Positions 6,335 through 10,212 of a DNA stretch of 10,212 bases are shown here, one piece after another. A program made the translations under genes and the position numbers. Below the pieces are notes generated by a model, which made no database searches, was not told the DNA's origin, and worked only from the letters and a program-made list of their open reading frames with translations. Source of the stretch: Bacteroidota bacterium (lineage in GTDB: Bacteria; Bacteroidota; Bacteroidia; Bacteroidales; Paludibacteraceae); NCBI GenBank assembly GCA_017860335.1, contig JAFNAU010000061.1, positions 1-10,212 on the forward strand, in the 5' to 3' direction. Positions within the stretch are counted from its first letter, which is position 1. Each line of letters opens with the position of its first letter.

Positions 6335-9300
6335 CTACTGATTTTTACCTATCAGCACCTTACGAACCACGTTCACTTCTTCAGTCTTCGCTTTGATAAC
6401 ATAAACACCTTCGGGCAGATTCAGTTCAACCTGCTTCTTTTGCCGTGCCTGTATCGTACCGGAATAGATTTGTTTACCGGTGAGTTCGAAAGCTTCGACA
6501 ATTCCCTGCGAATCCGATATATTATTCAACCAGATAGTTTTACCTGCCGAATAGATGGTGATTAAGTGCTGAATGTTCGGTTCAATGCCGGTTTTACTTC
6601 TGCGTGTTAGCACAAAGCGTTTTTCCGCTTCCTGATTGTTGGAAGCACTGAAATGATATGTCGCTGTATCAACAGCGGACAGATTTATTTCAGCTCCCGT
6701 TTTCAAATCCCATAGGTAAAGGGTTTCGTATCCGTTCAGTTTACTCTTGTCAACTTTCAGTGTGTAATCACTCTCATTGCCTGCACGAAATGCCAGATAG
6801 GTTTCGTCGAGGTCTTCAGCAGCATTCAACTGGTACTTACCACTCAGTTCATCAGCATAGAGAGCCACACCCGTAGCCAGCATTATTCTTTCGCCATCAT
6901 ATCCATTGTCGTAGCCGTGCGATTTACCGGGTACACTGTACAACCACACACGGTCAACGCCGCTGGCACACGTCACATCGACAGTCATATAGGTTATATC
7001 TCCCTCATTTTCGGATCGTTTGACATGCTGCAAACTTAAATCGGGAATAGCCGAAATATTCCTGATAGCATTATAAGGTATGGTGACAGTAGCATTCGCT
7101 CCTCCTGTATCTTTTACTTTCACCAGAAAGCCCTGCATGGAAGGTATGTCACGGGGTATTCCTATGCCTGCCAGGTCTTTAGATATTGCCATATAAGCAC
7201 CGACCACGGCCTGAGTACCACCTCTGGGAGCATTTCCCCATTCCTTCAGGCTGCCGGTATTGTAAATATGAACAGTTGCATCCACATCGTCTCCGAATAC
7301 CAATTGTTTTATATCAATGGGAGCGGTAAACGAATTGCCAAAGATATTGTAACCCGAACCGTAATTTTTTGTAGAATTGACATCTGTCGTTTTTGTGAGT
7401 GAAAGAGTCACATCATTTGTAACCAGTTTTCCACTAAAGGTAACCATTTTTGGCTTATCCTGGGTAATCTCATAGCCGGTAAACGGACTAAGCACATCGT
7501 TATTTCCCAGGTCTTCCCATTTCTGATAATATGCATTCAGATTTTTATTTTCATTGTACTTCCTGATATATGAGCCCCACAAACTCGAATTGCTCGCCAG
7601 GGTACCGGAATCTGAAACCGGGACACCGAAAAATTGCCAGCGGTACGAGCCTGAAAAAGTTTGACGGGATATAGGGTCATACCACGACCAGGGCTTATCC
7701 TTCAAACCACGGGCATACATCTGCACCGTAGCTTTAACGGCCGGATTGAGCTCCGGATTGGTAAATATCAGACTGCCGTTAACTTTTAACGAATCCGCCT
7801 TAATAAGTATCTTTTTCGGATCGGTATCCGAACCGTAAACTTTGCCCTGTACTGTCAGTATCCTTGCGGGTGGTATGACAGTAACCAGCGAAGTTTCATT
7901 TCTAAGATCGCCAATCGTATGATTGGCATCCAGTAATTCCAAATCTTTCTCAGCCGGTTTTGAAGGATTATTTACTGAAGTGGCAAAGACCACATCTTTC
8001 CCTTCGCGGACTACTCCGCAGGTCCAGTTATCTTTGTTACCCCAATCGGTGCTGACTGCGCCTGTCCAGTAATTATTTTTACCCGTAACGGTAAATGTAG
8101 CTGAATTAGTTCCGCAACCATATTTGGATGCAACCGTTACATTATAGTCACCCCGTTCAATCAGTTTTATATTTTTAGTAGCAGCACCACTATAAGTTCC
8201 ACCATCTGTTTTAGTCCACACATAATCGTACACTTCATTCCATCGCGGGGTTCTAACAAGAGTTCCCATCGGAATGGTTGAGGAGGTACTAGATACCGGT
8301 TCAAGGGTGACATCACCGGTTGTTTCATAGAAATTGTAACCGGCTATCAGTCCGGCATCTGAACTTGTATAATCATGAAAACCACCTCCAGCGAGCGCAG
8401 CAATCTGAGGCTGTGTCATGGCATAATTCCAGAAGCCCACCTTAACAATCTGACCGGTGAATGGCTGTAAGTCTGTATCGTCAAAAACCTGCCGGCCTAT
8501 TCTTGTCAGATACGTACTTGATCCATAATTAGTTACCTGATCTGCAGCATCATACACCCAATCGCGATACTGAATGCCATCGATATAAATTTTCATTCTA
8601 TACTTATCACCTGTACCTGCAATGTGATGCCACTTGCCATCAATGGGATATTCAATGTCAGAAACACAATTACCAGCTTTAATTCCTATCGAATAAAGCT
8701 CAACTTTATTATTAAAGAAACCCACTTCAATGACATTATTCTGTCCGAAAAGGGCCACATTACCTACGGTAACATCGGTATTAACCCAGCCTTCCACTGT
8801 AAAGCCTGTAAGATTATTCAGTAAACTACCGTTAAGATTTACTCCGTCGTTGTAAGCCGGATTACCATCCAGATTACTTACTTCTTTCGTTACCCCTGGT
8901 ATCGGGCCATCAAATATCAGAGCAGTTGGTATTTTGAGTTTGATAGCTCCGTCTTTATCACCCGGACAATTTTCGTTGGTAATAATTTCACGGATGGGAT
9001 TGGGAGGCAATGAATTTACCTGTATGGCATAATTGGGAGAAACAGTACCCACTCCGCATGGACTTTGACCTTTTACATTCAAGAATCCGGTCGTAGCTGT
9101 AGCGCTGAAGTTAATACTAACACTATTTGTAGTGGTTACCACTGTATTTACCGAACCGTTGAGAGTTGCACCGGCACCCATGTATGTCCAGACATAGGTA
9201 ATAGCACCCGCAGCCGCAGGCACTGAATTACTTACAGTAAAACTGTCATCTCTTGTTGCAGTTCCTCCTGGTGTTGTTACAGTAACTTTTCCGGTTGCTG

Positions 9301-10212
9301 TTGGTTTAATCGTAGCTACGATTTGTGTTCCTGTGTTTGATGTAATTGAACCGCTTAAGTTGGTTCCATTTATAGTAATTGTAACTGTAGAACCTGCACA
9401 ACTACTCTTGGGAGTGAAGCTGGTGATGGTAGGGGGTTGAGGTGGTGGTTGTTTAATAAAAGTTGCAATTGCTCCGGACCAATTTGTAGAATTGCTTAAC
9501 GTACCACCAGTTGAAGCTTGCCCAGTAGAAGTTACAATCTTTTCGAAAGCATACACCTTTGCATCATTATCTGGTGTCGGCGTCCACCACCACCATGAAC
9601 CTGAACCTGAATTTGAATTTGCAGAAGTAATATTAGTGAAGTAATTTGCTGGATTTCCTTGTATATTATAATTGCTATTCATAAATCCTACCCCCCCTAT
9701 CCAGAGTTCATTTGCCTGCGTGGTTGTTGTTGTAGTACCCGTAAGTGGGCTATTGTTGTTTCCAGTGGCAGATGCTGTTTTATCCAACGGATTTGTTGTT
9801 AATATACCACTGTATTCCATTACCACAGCAGCTGCGCAAAGTGACGCTGCAAGATTAATTCTCACAGTTGTAACAGCACTCGTGGTATTAGGTGCATACC
9901 AGATTTCAGTTGTCACACCATTTGTATTTGTTTTTTGAACAGCACGTGTCCAGGTTGCTCCTGTTTGCGATATGGAAATCATCCGGCTGTCTGTATTTCC
10001 ACGTGTAGAGACTATTGCCATCAACGTATTTCCATTTGCAGGTGCAGAGTTAAGAGTTACAGTAAAAGTATTAGCAGCAGAACTTCCGGTATTCCCGGTA
10101 GCTGTCTGCATCCTTGTCTGCCCCTTTGCGTTTCCGCACACGATAACCATTATGAATGCCAATAATATGAATTTACTGTAGAAAAGACTGACTGTATTAT
10201 TTCCTTGCAGTA
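6335..10212 (-). CDS. Large mosaic surface protein secreted by the type IX system (5' end probably just outside window)
   Basis: Residues are counted from the TTG at 10162 (1275 residues). The frame stays open to the window edge without an ATG, and 'SLFYSKFILLAFIMVIVCGNAKGQ'-like sequence forms the signal peptide, so the true start is probably a few codons beyond 10212. In order: a beta-rich adhesin-like domain (~15-235, with a GSGSWWWWTP stretch near 188-197); an IPT/TIG-like domain (~240-305); a PKD/Ig-like domain (~310-390); the first strand of a SprB-like repeat (NENCPGDKDGAIKL, ~395-408); a LamG/concanavalin-like domain (~412-612, with GFTVEGWV, DGKWHHIAG and IYIDG); the rest of the SprB-like repeat (YDYVWTKTDGG to GDYNVTVASKYGC, ~642-680); a 'YWTGAVSTDWGNKDNW' domain (~696 on) leading to a long beta-rich region; and a T9SS type A sorting domain (~1190-1275, ending GVYVIKAKTEEVNVVRKVLI). 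It is exported through Sec and T9SS to the cell surface or medium; binding or adhesion is inferred, and no catalytic site is seen. Confidence 0.88.
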   Translation of the reverse strand, partial: LQGNNTVSLFYSKFILLAFIMVIVCGNAKGQTRMQTATGNTGSSAANTFTVTLNSAPANGNTLMAIVSTRGNTDSRMISISQTGATWTRAVQKTNTNGVTTEIWYAPNTTSAVTTVRINLAASLCAAAVVMEYSGILTTNPLDKTASATGNNNSPLTGTTTTTTQANELWIGGVGFMNSNYNIQGNPANYFTNITSANSNSGSGSWWWWTPTPDNDAKVYAFEKIVTSTGQASTGGTLSNSTNWSGAIATFIKQPPPQPPTITSFTPKSSCAGSTVTITINGTNLSGSITSNTGTQIVATIKPTATGKVTVTTPGGTATRDDSFTVSNSVPAAAGAITYVWTYMGAGATLNGSVNTVVTTTNSVSINFSATATTGFLNVKGQSPCGVGTVSPNYAIQVNSLPPNPIREIITNENCPGDKDGAIKLKIPTALIFDGPIPGVTKEVSNLDGNPAYNDGVNLNGSLLNNLTGFTVEGWVNTDVTVGNVALFGQNNVIEVGFFNNKVELYSIGIKAGNCVSDIEYPIDGKWHHIAGTGDKYRMKIYIDGIQYRDWVYDAADQVTNYGSSTYLTRIGRQVFDDTDLQPFTGQIVKVGFWNYAMTQPQIAALAGGGFHDYTSSDAGLIAGYNFYETTGDVTLEPVSSTSSTIPMGTLVRTPRWNEVYDYVWTKTDGGTYSGAATKNIKLIERGDYNVTVASKYGCGTNSATFTVTGKNNYWTGAVSTDWGNKDNWTCGVVREGKDVVFATSVNNPSKPAEKDLELLDANHTIGDLRNETSLVTVIPPARILTVQGKVYGSDTDPKKILIKADSLKVNGSLIFTNPELNPAVKATVQMYARGLKDKPWSWYDPISRQTFSGSYRWQFFGVPVSDSGTLASNSSLWGSYIRKYNENKNLNAYYQKWEDLGNNDVLSPFTGYEITQDKPKMVTFSGKLVTNDVTLSLTKTTDVNSTKNYGSGYNIFGNSFTAPIDIKQLVFGDDVDATVHIYNTGSLKEWGNAPRGGTQAVVGAYMAISKDLAGIGIPRDIPSMQGFLVKVKDTGGANATVTIPYNAIRNISAIPDLSLQHVKRSENEGDITYMTVDVTCASGVDRVWLYSVPGKSHGYDNGYDGERIMLATGVALYADELSGKYQLNAAEDLDETYLAFRAGNESDYTLKVDKSKLNGYETLYLWDLKTGAEINLSAVDTATYHFSASNNQEAEKRFVLTRRSKTGIEPNIQHLITIYSAGKTIWLNNISDSQGIVEAFELTGKQIYSGTIQARQKKQVELNLPEGVYVIKAKTEEVNVVRKVLIGKNQ

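Noticed and set aside
9570..9760. Repeated Trp codons and Thr runs in the large protein (WWWW, GTTTTTT) as a tandem repeat or CRISPR-like array
   Set aside because: These are short codon-level low-complexity stretches in frame, with no repeated units or spacers.

Overview
The window looks like part of a Bacteroidota (probably Bacteroidales-like) chromosome. The evidence is a type IX secretion (T9SS) C-terminal sorting domain on a large surface protein, a GH95 fucosidase tail of the Bacteroides type, a TAnnTTTG/TTTG promoter ahead of ndk, A-rich leaders with little Shine-Dalgarno, and Bacteroidota-like RecG and IS982 remnants. No RNA gene, CRISPR array, phage module or recognisable defence system was found.

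Layout. Positions 1-1005 (+) hold the C-terminal part of a GH95 alpha-L-fucosidase that runs in from the left. Positions 1113-2798 (+) encode an exported protein of unknown function, with a TolB/CsgG-like N-terminal part and a Big-type Ig-like middle part. A 285-base spacer follows, holding a weak + strand hairpin and a strong intrinsic terminator for the convergent unit. On the minus strand, ndk (nucleoside diphosphate kinase) and an M23 + LysM cell-wall hydrolase lie 5 bases apart and form an operon, driven by a recognisable Bacteroidota promoter near 4520-4551.

Positions 4577-5636 carry no intact gene. They hold gene debris, all on the minus strand: the last ~70 codons of recG with an internal stop, a ~58-codon C-terminal fragment of a surface-type protein, and a 5'-truncated, frameshifted IS982 transposase. 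This is a rearrangement scar that an ORF-only reading misses.

Positions 5637-10212 (-) hold two genes that probably form one transcription unit. The first is a mosaic T9SS cargo protein of at least 1275 residues with IPT/TIG-like, PKD-like, SprB-like and LamG-like parts, whose true start is probably just outside the window. The second is a 206-residue protein with an N-terminal membrane segment and a C-terminal PxPVGDG - hydrophobic - basic tail that resembles protein-sorting tails. This pair is the most promising place for poorly described biology: a secreted adhesin-like protein with a small, doubly membrane-embedded partner. The other loci are ordinary or decayed.
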